64,000 nucleotides of DNA from Kribbella capetownensis (GCF_004331485.1 NZ_SJKD01000002.1:248001-312000), one strand, 5' to 3'. Positions 7,653 to 17,080 are shown, numbered from the stretch's first letter. The notes: generated by a model not told the origin, from the letters alone. Program-made: numbers and translations.

Positions 7653-9463
7653 GCGTGCACCTCCTCTTCCTCCGCCGCGAGCAGGTTCCGGTACGCCGGG
7701 ACCTGCTCGAGCAAATCGTGATGGGTTCCGACGTGGGTGATGGTCCCGTTCTGGAGCAGGGCCACCTTGTCGGCCAGCATCACGGTCGACGCGCGGTGCG
7801 CGACCACGATGCCGGTGGTCTCGGAGAGCACGTTGCGCAGTGCCTCCTCGACCAGGGCCTCGGTGTGCACGTCGAGTGCGGACAACGTGTCGTCGAGGAC
7901 CAGAACGGCGGGCTTGGCGAGCACAGCCCGGGCCAGCGCGAGCCGCTGGCGCTGACCGCCGGACAGGGACATGCCCTGCTCGCCGACGCGGGTCTCCAGA
8001 CCCCAGGGCAGTTCGTTGGCGAACTCGGCCTGCGCGACCTGCAGGGCCTGCTGGACGTCAGCCTCGGAGGCGTCCGGCCGGCCCAGCGTCAGATTCTCCC
8101 GGACGCTCATGGAGAACAGCGTCGGGTCGTCGAACGCGGAGGCGACCGCGGTCCGCAGCGAGACCAGCGACAGGTCACGGATGTCGTGCCCGTCGATGGT
8201 GATCCGCCCCGCGGTCACGTCGTACAGCCGGGGGACCAGCGCGGTGAGCGTGGTCTTGCCCGAACCGGTCGCGCCCACCAGGGCGAGCGTCGTACCGGGG
8301 GTGAGGTCGAGGTTGATGTCGTGCAGGATCTCGGTGGAGTCGTCGGAGAACCGGAAGCCGACGTGCTCGAAGCGCAGGTGCCCCTTGGACTTCACCAGCT
8401 CGTCCGGACCGGACTCGATCACCGAGTAGGTGTCGAGGATCTCGCTGATCCGGTCGGCCGCGGTCATCGCTTCCTGGGCCATCGCCAGGATCGCGCCGAG
8501 CGAGGTGACCGGCCAGATCAGGGACAGCATCAGCGTAATGAACGCGACCAGGGTGCCGAGCGTGATCGCCTCGCGGCCCACCGCGAGGGCGCCGAGCAGC
8601 AGCACGATCACCAGGGTCAGGTTCGGGATCACGCCGAGGAAGCTCCAGAACCGCGACGCCAGCCGGACCTTCTCCACCTCGGTGGTGTAGAGCGTGAGCG
8701 CCTCGTCGTCGAACTGCCGCTGGACGTGCCCGCGCCGGCCGAACGCCTTGATCACCCGGAAGCCGAGCGCCGACTCCTCCACTCGAGTGGCCAGGTCACC
8801 CTGCTGGTCCTGGACCTTGCGGGAGATCAGCAGGTACTTCTTCTCGAACTTCAGCGACAGCGTGATGATCGGTACCGCGGCCAGCAGGACCACGACGCCG
8901 AGTGGCCAGTACAGCCGCAGCAGGAGGACGGTGACGACTCCCAGCTGCAGGATGTTCATCACCAGGAACAGCAGGCCGAAGCCCATGAACCGGCGGATGA
9001 TGGACAGGTCGGTAGTGACCCGGGACAGCAGCTGACCGCTCTGCCAGCGGGTGTGGAACTCCATCGGCAGCGACTGGAGCCGGACGTACAGGTCGTGCCG
9101 GAGCGTGGCCTCGAGGTCGCTGACGGTGCGGGACTGCGCCCACCGGCGGGCCCAGACCAGCAGGACCTCGGCGAGGCTCAGGCCGAGGGCGAGGAACGCG
9201 AGCGGGACCAGGAGGTCCAGCTCGCGGCGGGTGACCGGGCCATCGATGATGGCCCGCGTGACCAGGGGAACGGTAAGGCTGACGCCCACACCCAGCATGG
9301 CGGTGGTGAACATCACCGACAGGCGCCAGCGGTGTGGCCGGAGGTAGGGCCGGAGCCGCCAGAGGTTGCGGCTGCGTGCAGGGACTCGGGTGGTAGGGGC
9401 AGCGATCGACGGCGCTTGGGCAGGGTGCTCGGACGGCATCTGGACGGGCGCACTTCCCATCAT
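7649..9463 (-). CDS. ABC exporter, fused membrane/ATPase subunit with degenerate ATP site
   Basis: 604 residues with six membrane helices and one NBD: Walker A GATGSGKTT, signature LSGGQRQ and H-loop AHRAST. The Walker B reads VLVLDDTLSALD, with Asp where the catalytic Glu normally stands, so this subunit contributes the degenerate site of a heterodimer, as in TM287/TM288-type exporters. It is the first gene of the pair. The start at ATG 9463 or 9460 has no clear ribosome binding site; the open frame extends upstream to 10045 only as a shadow of the MFS gene. The 167 bases before it hold no gene. Confidence 0.92.
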   Translation of the reverse strand: MMGSAPVQMPSEHPAQAPSIAAPTTRVPARSRNLWRLRPYLRPHRWRLSVMFTTAMLGVGVSLTVPLVTRAIIDGPVTRRELDLLVPLAFLALGLSLAEVLLVWARRWAQSRTVSDLEATLRHDLYVRLQSLPMEFHTRWQSGQLLSRVTTDLSIIRRFMGFGLLFLVMNILQLGVVTVLLLRLYWPLGVVVLLAAVPIITLSLKFEKKYLLISRKVQDQQGDLATRVEESALGFRVIKAFGRRGHVQRQFDDEALTLYTTEVEKVRLASRFWSFLGVIPNLTLVIVLLLGALAVGREAITLGTLVAFITLMLSLIWPVTSLGAILAMAQEAMTAADRISEILDTYSVIESGPDELVKSKGHLRFEHVGFRFSDDSTEILHDINLDLTPGTTLALVGATGSGKTTLTALVPRLYDVTAGRITIDGHDIRDLSLVSLRTAVASAFDDPTLFSMSVRENLTLGRPDASEADVQQALQVAQAEFANELPWGLETRVGEQGMSLSGGQRQRLALARAVLAKPAVLVLDDTLSALDVHTEALVEEALRNVLSETTGIVVAHRASTVMLADKVALLQNGTITHVGTHHDLLEQVPAYRNLLAAEEEEVHA

Positions 9464-9630
9464 GCTCGGTAAGGGGTTTCGCGACCGGAAAACGGCGCAC
9501 TTTCCAGTATCGCTCACCAGGTAAGCGCTTGTCCTCTCAATTCCATTCCCCATGGATGAATTACCACTTGTTGCAATAAGCGTCTCCCGCCCCACGCGGT
9601 AGCAGCCGTCACACTCATCACGTTTCGCAA

Positions 9631-10857
9631 TCAGTCCTCGGCCATCGATCGCGGCTGCGGGTCGGTGGCCGGGAGCGAACGGAAGGTCCGGAGCGGGGAC
9701 ACGAGCGCGATCAGGACGCCGAGGAGCATGCCTGCGGTGGCCAGGAGGAGGGTCGGTCGGATCCCGATCGCGGTGGCCAGGACGCCTGAGGTGGCGGCGC
9801 CGGCGGCTTGGCCGCCGATCACGAGCGTGCGCCAGGTGGCGGTGATCTGACCGAGCAGATGGGTCGGGGCCAAGAACTGACGGAGAGTGCGCTGGGGGAC
9901 AGCGAAGAGCGACATGCCCAGCCCGGACAACGCCTGAGCGACGTAGATCATCGCAGTGATGCCCGTGGCCAGGGCAACGCCGCTCAGGGAGGCCAGCAGT
10001 ACGCCGGAGATGTACGCGTGGCCGATGCCGACCCGGTTGCACCACGCGGTCGCGACGAAGGTCCCTGCCACGGCAGCGACACCGAACGTCGTCAGAGCGA
10101 CGCCGACGAACCCGGGCGACCAGTGCAGCTCACGCACCAGGTAGAGGACAGCCAGCGGCCCCTGCAGCGCCCCGGCGAGGGCAGCCGTGGTCGCGGACAA
10201 CGTCAGAGACGTCAGGATCCGGTCGCTGAAGATCGCCCGCAGCCCGGTGGTCAGCCGCGCTCGGGTGTGCGCCGCAGACGCCCGTACCGGCTCGCGGATC
10301 AGGTACGACGCCGTAGCGGCAACGAGGTACGACGCGGCGTCGACGAGGATCGCGAACGGCGCGGTCACCAGCTGCACCAGGAAGCCTGCCACCGACGGAC
10401 CGGTGGTCGAGGCGAGATTCAGGTTGAGCAGAGCGGCGCTGTTGGCCCGCATCAGGTCCTCACGCGGCACCAGCGACGGCAGCATGGTCAGGGACGCGGT
10501 GTCCGACAGCAGAGTCAGCACTCCGGTCAGTACGGCGACCACATAGAGCTGCTCGATGCGTAGCGAATCCGTTGCCGCGGCCAACGGAATGGTTCCGAGC
10601 AGTACGGCGCGGCCGAGGTCCGTGACGATCAGGATGCGGCGCAGAGGCCACCGGTCGACCCAGACACCGGCCGGCAGTCCGAAGACGAGGTGCGGCGCGA
10701 TACTCAGCGCGGACAGCAGACCCATCTGCAGTGCCGACGCCTGCAGCGTGACGACAGCCACGAGCGGCAGCGCCACAGTGGTGATCGCACTGCCCGACGC
10801 CGACACCAGCTGCCCGATCCACAGCTTGCGGAACTCGCTCCTCACCACCCACGCCAT
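9631..10857 (-). CDS. MFS transporter
   Basis: About 408 residues with twelve predicted membrane helices, in the group of MFS drug and macrolide-type exporters. GVWVDRWPLRRILI matches the conserved loop after helix 2. ATG 10857 is preferred because CAGGTT lies 7 bases before it and the family usually begins just before FRKLWIGQLVSASGSA; ATG 10887 in the same frame is possible. The gene lies 64 bases after the VWA gene on the same strand and could be co-transcribed, but has no evident functional link to it. Confidence 0.88.
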   Translation of the reverse strand: MAWVVRSEFRKLWIGQLVSASGSAITTVALPLVAVVTLQASALQMGLLSALSIAPHLVFGLPAGVWVDRWPLRRILIVTDLGRAVLLGTIPLAAATDSLRIEQLYVVAVLTGVLTLLSDTASLTMLPSLVPREDLMRANSAALLNLNLASTTGPSVAGFLVQLVTAPFAILVDAASYLVAATASYLIREPVRASAAHTRARLTTGLRAIFSDRILTSLTLSATTAALAGALQGPLAVLYLVRELHWSPGFVGVALTTFGVAAVAGTFVATAWCNRVGIGHAYISGVLLASLSGVALATGITAMIYVAQALSGLGMSLFAVPQRTLRQFLAPTHLLGQITATWRTLVIGGQAAGAATSGVLATAIGIRPTLLLATAGMLLGVLIALVSPLRTFRSLPATDPQPRSMAED

Positions 10858-10921
10858 ACCAAGCAACCTGTCACTCAGCAGAGTCATGCGACTACGGGTG
10901 TTCGCCAGCAGCAGAGCGTGT

Positions 10922-12706
10922 TCACTGCACGCGAAACACGGGACCCCTGGCTGTGAAGGGCAGTGAGGCACCACTCGGGATCAGCCACGCGTGCTCCCGC
11001 CGTACCCGGACCACGTCGCACTGCCCGTCGGTGATCAGCAGGATCGGCCCGTCCACCGGGAAGTCGTCTGCTCGCTCCAGCAGATCCACACCGGGCTGCA
11101 GCACTGTTCCACCGCGACCCCGCACCTGCACCCGGTCGGCGATGTCGTCCACCGGCACGTAGCCCGCGTCGTACGCCGCGGCGTCGCAATACACCACCCG
11201 GGCCGCGGCGACATCCCTTGCGCGCGAGTACGACGCGATCGCGCCGAGTGCCTTGCCCAGGAGTTCCCGGTCCATCGATCCGGAGGTATCCAGGACCACG
11301 CCGTACGTCGGGAGCCGTTCGACCTCGACCGGGCGGATCCAGCCGGGCCGTGGGATGTCCGGCGTACCGGACTGGCGTCGGGAGGCGCGGGCGTAGGTGC
11401 GGACGCGTGTTACGGCCGGGACGTGCTCCTCGAACCAGCGCGCGAGTTGCGCGTCCCAGTCGAGTGGCGGGTGGTCCAGTGCGCGGATCTCCTCGACCAG
11501 TCCGACCGGCAGAGTGCCGCGGGCTGGGTCGTGGTACGCGAGACCGGTGGTCAGCGCGCGCCGGTAGATGTCGTCGAGTCCGGCAGCACGCGCGGCCTCT
11601 CCTGGATGCGGCAGCGGCTGTCCGAGTACGTCGCCGAGGCCGACACCGCGCAGAGTCGCCAGTTTGCGGTAGCGGCGCAGGTCCGTGGTGATTCGGTCGT
11701 AGACGGTCTCGACGGACATACCCTTCAGCACCGGATCGTGCAGTGCACCGTCCGGCATGGTGCCGACGCCCATCTCCAGCAGCCAGCCGTTGATGACCAG
11801 GTCCGCTGCGACGTTCCACAGGTACGGGTCACGGCCGCCGACGCGGTCGCCGTGGCGGAGTGCGGCGTGCAGCATCTCGTGCGCCATCACGAACCGCCAC
11901 TCGTTCTGGGGCATCACGATGAGCGGGTTGACGTAGATCTCCCCGGCCGCTGCGTTCACCGCTGCCACCCGGATGTCCCAGCCGCGGGCCAGCTCGGCCT
12001 CCGCCACGATCGTCATGCTGGAGGCGATCGCTCCGAGCAGCGGGTACGACGAGACGAACCAGCCGAGGGCCACGTCCCACTCATCCCGACCGCTGCGGTG
12101 GTCGGCTAGGGACGAGCGGACTCCGCCGGCCACATCGATGGCTGCCGCGGCCGCTGCGGACAGTCCAGCGGCGAACAGCTCACCCCACTTCGGTGGATCG
12201 CCCAGCCTGTTCCACGCCTTCAGCAGTACGTCGGAGTGCGCGCCGGCGGCGCCGAGTCCGTCGTACTCGGGAGGGACCCCGGTGTGGCGCCACTGCCGGG
12301 CCAGGGCGTCCTCGTCGGTGCCGGGAAAGACATGTGGGAGCTCGACGACCGGTGTGCCGAGCTTGAGCGAGTGGAGGTAGCGGTTCACTGCGACGTCGCA
12401 CGCGGCGGCGGTGGCGGGATCTGCGGGCTGCCGGTCCCGGTCCGCGTGCCCGAGACCGAGGTGGATCAGCAGATGTGCGAAGACCCAGGCCCACTCGGCC
12501 GCGGTGCCATGGCGGGTGGGGTGGGTGAGGATCTCGCCGTTCGAGTCGATGGTCGCCCAGCCGTCGGGCGCGCACGCCTCGCTGCGGACCGGTGTGGAGG
12601 CCCACTGCTCGATCGGTGCGAACAGCGGATGGTTGGCGACCCATCGCCAGCCGGAGTGCATGGCCTCCAGCGCCGGGTCCTTCCAGGCCTTCTTCCGCTT
12701 AGGCAC
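10922..12706 (-). CDS. DUF2201-type protein: metallopeptidase-like domain plus VWA domain
   Basis: 594 residues. The middle contains HEMLH (276-280), an HExxH zinc motif, followed by a C-terminal von Willebrand A-like domain with the MIDAS sequence DTSGSMD (near 478). Near the N-terminus AHLLIHLGLGH gives a second histidine-rich HxxxHxxxxH (78-87). It overlaps the MoxR-type ATPase by 8 bases, so the two are translated together; MoxR/VWA pairs act as chaperone-like machines that load metal or remodel a partner. The start is GTG 12706. Its target in this organism is unknown. Confidence 0.88.
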   Translation of the reverse strand: MPKRKKAWKDPALEAMHSGWRWVANHPLFAPIEQWASTPVRSEACAPDGWATIDSNGEILTHPTRHGTAAEWAWVFAHLLIHLGLGHADRDRQPADPATAAACDVAVNRYLHSLKLGTPVVELPHVFPGTDEDALARQWRHTGVPPEYDGLGAAGAHSDVLLKAWNRLGDPPKWGELFAAGLSAAAAAAIDVAGGVRSSLADHRSGRDEWDVALGWFVSSYPLLGAIASSMTIVAEAELARGWDIRVAAVNAAAGEIYVNPLIVMPQNEWRFVMAHEMLHAALRHGDRVGGRDPYLWNVAADLVINGWLLEMGVGTMPDGALHDPVLKGMSVETVYDRITTDLRRYRKLATLRGVGLGDVLGQPLPHPGEAARAAGLDDIYRRALTTGLAYHDPARGTLPVGLVEEIRALDHPPLDWDAQLARWFEEHVPAVTRVRTYARASRRQSGTPDIPRPGWIRPVEVERLPTYGVVLDTSGSMDRELLGKALGAIASYSRARDVAAARVVYCDAAAYDAGYVPVDDIADRVQVRGRGGTVLQPGVDLLERADDFPVDGPILLITDGQCDVVRVRREHAWLIPSGASLPFTARGPVFRVQ

Positions 12707-13760
12707 GTGCGGCTACCAGCCGCGGCAGGTCGCGGCTGACCTCGACCAGGAACCAGGTGGGCAGTACCGGACGGCCGTCGTCGTCGGCCGCGATCACCAG
12801 TTGCGCCACCTCGAGCGAGATCTCGGCGAGCTCGACCAGCAGTGCCTTGCCGCGGTGCGCGAGCTGCCGCGCCGCCGGGCTGGCCGATGCCTTGTCGGCG
12901 GCCAGCTCCTTGCCGAGGCGGGCGCGGAAGGTCTCGGTCAGGAAGTACAGCAGGTCGCGGTCCTCCGCAGCGGCCGGCCAGCCGGTCTCGCCCTTCAGTA
13001 CGGCGTCCAGCCCGAAGGCGTTCCGGACCGTCTTCACGAACGCACGGAACGCGGATGCGTGGGCCGCGGAGAGGGTGCCGAAGGCAAGTACCCGCAGAGT
13101 CTCGTCGGACACGTCGTCGCCGTACGAGTGCAGCGCGTCGGACAGCATGTGCCAGCTCCGCGGCGTCGAGAACGGCTCCTCGGTCTTCGGCGGGGCGGTC
13201 CAGAGGTGGTCCGGGCGGTTGCGGAGGTAGTCCAGCACCCACGGGTGGATGCCCGCCGTACCGGCCCAGAGCAGCCAGTCGGACGCGGACGCACGCAGGT
13301 GGACGTGCACCAGGCGGTTGATCAGCGCACTGGCCATCGGCCGGGCCAGAGCGTTGTCGGTGGCTCGGTTGCCGGCGCCGATGACGACTGAGCCCTCCGG
13401 CAGCTCGTACTCGCCGATGCGGCGGTCCAGGATCAGCGAGTAGAACGCCTTCTGCACCTCGGCGGACGACGCGTTCAGCTCGTCCAGGAACAGGCAGTAC
13501 GGCTCGGTCCGCGCGATTGCCACCGGCGGTGCGAACCGGCTGCGCCCGTCCACGATCTGCGGTACGCCGATCAGGTCCTCAGGCGCGAGCTGGGTCCCCA
13601 GCAGCGTCACACACTCCAGTCCGAGCGATTCCGCGAACGCCCGTACCAGACTGCTCTTCCCGATCCCCGGAGCACCCCACAAGAACACCGGCCGCACCAC
13701 AGCCACATGCAGCAATACTTCCGGCAGCTCCCCCGCCGAAACCGAAATCCCCGCCTGCAT
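12699..13760 (-). CDS. MoxR-type AAA+ ATPase
   Basis: 353 residues. Walker A is GAPGIGKSS (29-37), Walker B LFLDELNASSAEVQKAF, and sensor 1 lies in the region VVIGAGNRATDN, a standard MoxR layout. It probably works with the overlapping downstream VWA/metallopeptidase-like protein as a hetero-complex. ATG 13760 is chosen because GAGAGGAAAGG precedes it directly; an in-frame ATG at 13794 is possible. The gene starts the minus-strand unit that continues into the VWA gene and perhaps the MFS gene. Confidence 0.9.
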   Translation of the reverse strand: MQAGISVSAGELPEVLLHVAVVRPVFLWGAPGIGKSSLVRAFAESLGLECVTLLGTQLAPEDLIGVPQIVDGRSRFAPPVAIARTEPYCLFLDELNASSAEVQKAFYSLILDRRIGEYELPEGSVVIGAGNRATDNALARPMASALINRLVHVHLRASASDWLLWAGTAGIHPWVLDYLRNRPDHLWTAPPKTEEPFSTPRSWHMLSDALHSYGDDVSDETLRVLAFGTLSAAHASAFRAFVKTVRNAFGLDAVLKGETGWPAAAEDRDLLYFLTETFRARLGKELAADKASASPAARQLAHRGKALLVELAEISLEVAQLVIAADDDGRPVLPTWFLVEVSRDLPRLVAARA

Positions 13761-13917
13761 CCTTTCCTCTCTGATCGCCCAGCGTTCCAGCATCCTCTGG
13801 CGGAGATGCACCTGTCACATGGTTTGGCTGCAGGGGGCGACTTCCCTTGGTTGGGGGTTGGTGGCTAGGGTGCCCCCTTGTGTAGAGGTGCTGGGGAGCG
13901 CCGCGAGGGGGAGTCTT

Positions 13918-15798
13918 GTGTTGAATCTGCGGGTCAAGGTGGCTGCCGCCGCCTGCGTCGTCGTACTCGTTCCGCTGGCCGCCAGTCAGGTCATGGCCGC
14001 CGATCCACCGGAGCACCTGGGGGAGGGGACGCTGGTCACCGGCCGCACGGTGGCCGATGTCGGCCTGTCCGGGTCGCGTGTGGTCGCGTCGGACAACGCG
14101 GACCACGCGGTCTACGAGACCAGCAACAACGGCACCACCTGGACCGCGACCGGCGGCTCCAACGACACCAAGCCGCTCCAACTGGAGGGCTCGTCGCTGC
14201 TCACCTTCGATGCAGGTACGGCGAAGGTCGGCGGACTCACGTTCCCCGCGACCGATGAGGTCGTGCTGGGCAAGGGCGGCAAGCTCGTGTCGCACCGCGC
14301 CCCGAGCGCCGCCACTGCGGAGGTGTACGACGTCGCCACCAAGGCGAAGGTGGCCGACTACGCCCCGCCGTTCGCCATGGCCGACAGCACGGTGTGGAAG
14401 GTGACTGAGCCCGGTCAGCTGGTCGGCAAGGACCTGAGCGCCAACACAGAGAAGGCCATCCTCGTCGCCAGCGCCTGCACGGTCGGTGCGGGGCGCGTCA
14501 ACGGACGCTGGGCGCTGCTGAGCGGCTGCAACCAGTTGGTCGACGTGAACGGCCCAGAGGCCCCGCGCAACCTGATCGTGGCCGCCGACGCCCAGGTCGG
14601 CAACGGGTTCACGGTCCAGACCGCGTCCGGGAACCTGCTCGTCACCGATCTGAACGACCAGTCCCTCGGCCAGCGGCTCTACGGACCGATCCGCACCGCA
14701 CCGGCCAGCCTCAGCACCGACGGCTCCGGTGCGACCAAGATCGTGTACGCCGACCCGCAGAACCGGCCGCGCGTGATCAGCCTGACCTGGCTGGCTGCCG
14801 ATCCGCAGCAGCGGCCCGACACCACTGCGCCGGTGCTGACCAGTGCGTCCGCAGGCGACCGGATCCGCGACAACACGAGCCTCTCGTTCGAGTGGGCGTA
14901 CACCGACCCCACGGACCCGAACTCTCCGGCGTCCGGCGTCGCCACCTACGACCTGCGTACCCAGAAGCGTCCGAACCGCACCTCGCCGTACGGCGCGTGG
15001 ACCCAGCCGGCAGGCTGGCAGGGGCTGAAGGGCACCGCCGCGAGCACCACCGCGCCGCTCGGCACCGACACCTGCTGGCAGGTCCGTGCACGTGACTACG
15101 CGGGCAACCTGAGTGCGTGGAGTACGTCGTACTGCAGCGAAGTCGACGGTACGGCGCCTGGCCTGATCACACTGCGGATCGGGGACCGGGTGCAGCTCGG
15201 GTCGGCCGTGTTCAGCTGGGGCTACAAGGACGACACGGACGTCGACTCGTACGACATCGTCTACAAGGTCGCGTCGCCCGGGAACCCGCTGGGCGCCTGG
15301 ATCTACCCGCCGGCCTGGCAGAAGACCAAGATCCGGTCGATCGCGTGGACCCCGCGCCTCGGTTGGGACGAGTGCTTCATGGTCCGGGCGCGTGACTACC
15401 TGGGCAACACGACCGCGTGGTCGGCGCAGCTCTGCTCGGTGGCCCCGCAGGACGATCGCGCACTCACCTCAGCCGGCACGGTGACGCGCTCAACCAGCAC
15501 GCTCGCGTTCCAGGGCACCACGTCGATCCTGAAGGCGAACGGCGCCTACCTGACCAAGACCGCCGAGGCCGGCGCCCGCATCGCCCTCGTCGCCATCCAC
15601 GGTCCGGGCCAAGGCCGCGTCGACATCTACCACGCCAACATCAAGATCGGCACAGTCTCCCTGGCCGCCACCACCACAGCCCGCAAGGTCACCTACCTCC
15701 CAATCACCCCCTATCGCTCCGGCGCCATCAAAATCATCTCCACCTCCACCGCCCCCGCCACCATCGACGGAGTAGCCTTCCTCCGCCAAAACCCGTAG
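13918..15798 (+). CDS. Secreted protein with two fibronectin-like repeats, function unknown
   Basis: 626 residues. A Sec signal peptide (about 1-24) ends in VMA-ADP. The first 300 residues look like a beta-rich, propeller-like region. Two repeats of about 100 residues follow, each ending in a shared motif: CWQVRARDYAGNLSAWSTSYC in the first and CFMVRARDYLGNTTAWSAQLC in the second, with a possible disulfide. The last 110 residues form another beta domain. The start GTG 13918 follows GAGGGGGAG; TAGGGT (13866-13871) is a good -10 element. No catalytic motif is visible. It is probably an extracellular or wall-associated binding protein. Confidence 0.75.
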   Translation: MLNLRVKVAAAACVVVLVPLAASQVMAADPPEHLGEGTLVTGRTVADVGLSGSRVVASDNADHAVYETSNNGTTWTATGGSNDTKPLQLEGSSLLTFDAGTAKVGGLTFPATDEVVLGKGGKLVSHRAPSAATAEVYDVATKAKVADYAPPFAMADSTVWKVTEPGQLVGKDLSANTEKAILVASACTVGAGRVNGRWALLSGCNQLVDVNGPEAPRNLIVAADAQVGNGFTVQTASGNLLVTDLNDQSLGQRLYGPIRTAPASLSTDGSGATKIVYADPQNRPRVISLTWLAADPQQRPDTTAPVLTSASAGDRIRDNTSLSFEWAYTDPTDPNSPASGVATYDLRTQKRPNRTSPYGAWTQPAGWQGLKGTAASTTAPLGTDTCWQVRARDYAGNLSAWSTSYCSEVDGTAPGLITLRIGDRVQLGSAVFSWGYKDDTDVDSYDIVYKVASPGNPLGAWIYPPAWQKTKIRSIAWTPRLGWDECFMVRARDYLGNTTAWSAQLCSVAPQDDRALTSAGTVTRSTSTLAFQGTTSILKANGAYLTKTAEAGARIALVAIHGPGQGRVDIYHANIKIGTVSLAATTTARKVTYLPITPYRSGAIKIISTSTAPATIDGVAFLRQNP

Positions 15799-15808
15799 CC
15801 CGACTGGC

Positions 15809-16339
15809 TTGGCCCACGTGAAGCTGGAGTTGTTGCGGGTGCTGCAGGCGGGCCGCTCACTGATGGTCGAGAAGCTGGACGGGTTGTCGGAGTACGAGCG
15901 GCGGCGGCCGTTGACTCCGACTGGGACCAACCTGCTGGGGTTGGTGAAGCACTTGGCCGGGCTTGAGTACGGGTACCTGGGGGAGGCCTTCGGGCGTCCT
16001 CCGGTTGAGCGGCCGTCGTGGTTCAAGGACGACCCGTACGACGAGATCGACATGTGGGCGACGCCTGACGAGTCGAGTGAGTACATCACCGGCGTGTACC
16101 GGCAGGCGTGGGCTCACTCCGACGCCACGATCGCCCAGCTCGACCTCGACAGCCCCGGGCACGTGGCCCACTGGAGCGAGGGCGGGCAGGACACCACCCT
16201 CGGGGTACTGCTGATCCGGATGGTCGCCGAAACCACCCAGCACGCCGGCCACGCCGACATCATCCGCGAACTGATCGACGGCGAGCAGGATCCCGCCCGA
16301 AGGACCACAGTCCAGCAAGCCGCGGACGCCTTCCGGTAA
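15809..16339 (+). CDS. DinB/DUF664 family protein
   Basis: 176 residues. The DinB four-helix fold is suggested by LLGLVKHLAGLEYGYLGEAF early on and TTQHAGHADIIRELIDG near the end, which carry the spaced histidines that bind metal in this family. In actinobacteria DinB proteins often use mycothiol as cofactor. The start is TTG 15809, where TAGCCC lies 7 bases upstream, or GTG 15818; neither has a ribosome binding site. The start lies 10 bases after the secreted protein's stop. The substrate is unknown. Confidence 0.8.
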   Translation: MAHVKLELLRVLQAGRSLMVEKLDGLSEYERRRPLTPTGTNLLGLVKHLAGLEYGYLGEAFGRPPVERPSWFKDDPYDEIDMWATPDESSEYITGVYRQAWAHSDATIAQLDLDSPGHVAHWSEGGQDTTLGVLLIRMVAETTQHAGHADIIRELIDGEQDPARRTTVQQAADAFR

Positions 16340-16409
16340 TTGCCTGGGTGGTCGGCAGCTAGCGCTGTTAGCCTGCGGCCTGAGTCAGAGCGTGAAGGAG
16401 GTGGTGCAC

Positions 16410-16460
16410 ATGCGGTCTATCTGCGCGGTGCCGCCTCGCCGATCTCCCCGGCGGCTCTGA
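16410..16460 (+). CDS. Leader peptide MRSICAVPPRRSPRRL before nucleotidyltransferase
   Basis: A 16-codon ORF with a near-perfect ribosome binding site (GAAGGAGGTG, 16394-16403, 6 bases from the ATG) that ends 44 bases before the downstream start. It is rich in Arg and Pro. GCCGCC/GGCGGC arms inside the ORF (about 16429-16454) could form alternative hairpins with flanking sequence. An Arg/Pro-rich leader before a drug-modifying-type enzyme suggests ribosome-stalling attenuation of the kind known for erm, cml and WhiB7-linked genes. This is inference. Confidence 0.55.
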   Translation: MRSICAVPPRRSPRRL

Positions 16461-16504
16461 CCCTTAGGGGCTCACCGCAACCAACACCTGCGAGGAGTCC
16501 TGTT

Positions 16505-17080
16505 GTGGATTCGTTTGATCAGTTGCGGCCGGTTCGTGCTCTCTTCGACAGCTATCCGGGTTCTTACTGGGTGGCCGGCGGGTGGGCGCTGGATCTGTTC
16601 GCGGGCCGGGTACGTCGGCCGCACAGCGATGTGGATGTGCTAGTTCTGGCCCGCGATCTCGATCAGGTCGCCGCCACCTTCACCACACCGAGTCCGATGG
16701 TCCAGCACCCCGAGTCCGGCACGCGCCGTCCGTGGGTACCGGGTGAACAACTCACCCCCGGCCCCGATGCGCTCGTCTTCCCCGAAGACGCCAACCCCTG
16801 CCCGATCCAGATCCTGCTCGCCGCATCCGACGCCGACGAGTGGGTCTTCCATCGCGGCCGAGGCACCATCCGCAAGCCGCTCACCGAGATCACGCTGACG
16901 TCGCCGGACGGTACGCCGTACCTGCCGCCGGAAATCGTGCTCCTTTTCAAGTCACGCGGTGGCCGGCCGAAGGACAACGACGACTTCGCCGACGTCGTGT
17001 CCCTCCTGGACGCCGACCGCCGTTGCTGGCTCCGCAACCGCATCGCTCCCAACCACCCTTGGATCCCCGAGCTGCACTGA
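16505..17080 (+). CDS. Nucleotidyltransferase, aminoglycoside/lincosamide adenylyltransferase-like
   Basis: 191 residues. WVAGGWALDLFAGRVRRPHSDVDVLV (split here as GGW near 25 and HSDVDV at 40-45) is the minimal nucleotidyltransferase motif, with Asp42 and Asp44 as metal ligands. The layout resembles AadA2''/LnuA-type enzymes that adenylylate aminoglycosides or lincosamides, but the substrate is not proven. GTG 16505 is chosen for GAGGAG (16492-16497) and because the motif then begins at the usual distance. A leader ORF (16410-16460) precedes it. It is convergent with the P-loop kinase, 2 bases apart. Confidence 0.82.
   Translation: MDSFDQLRPVRALFDSYPGSYWVAGGWALDLFAGRVRRPHSDVDVLVLARDLDQVAATFTTPSPMVQHPESGTRRPWVPGEQLTPGPDALVFPEDANPCPIQILLAASDADEWVFHRGRGTIRKPLTEITLTSPDGTPYLPPEIVLLFKSRGGRPKDNDDFADVVSLLDADRRCWLRNRIAPNHPWIPELH

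Noticed and set aside
5208..7721. 837-codon plus-strand open frame opposite the ABC exporter
   Set aside because: Antisense shadow of an ABC gene in high-GC DNA; composition is Arg/Gln/Asp-rich and lacks motifs.
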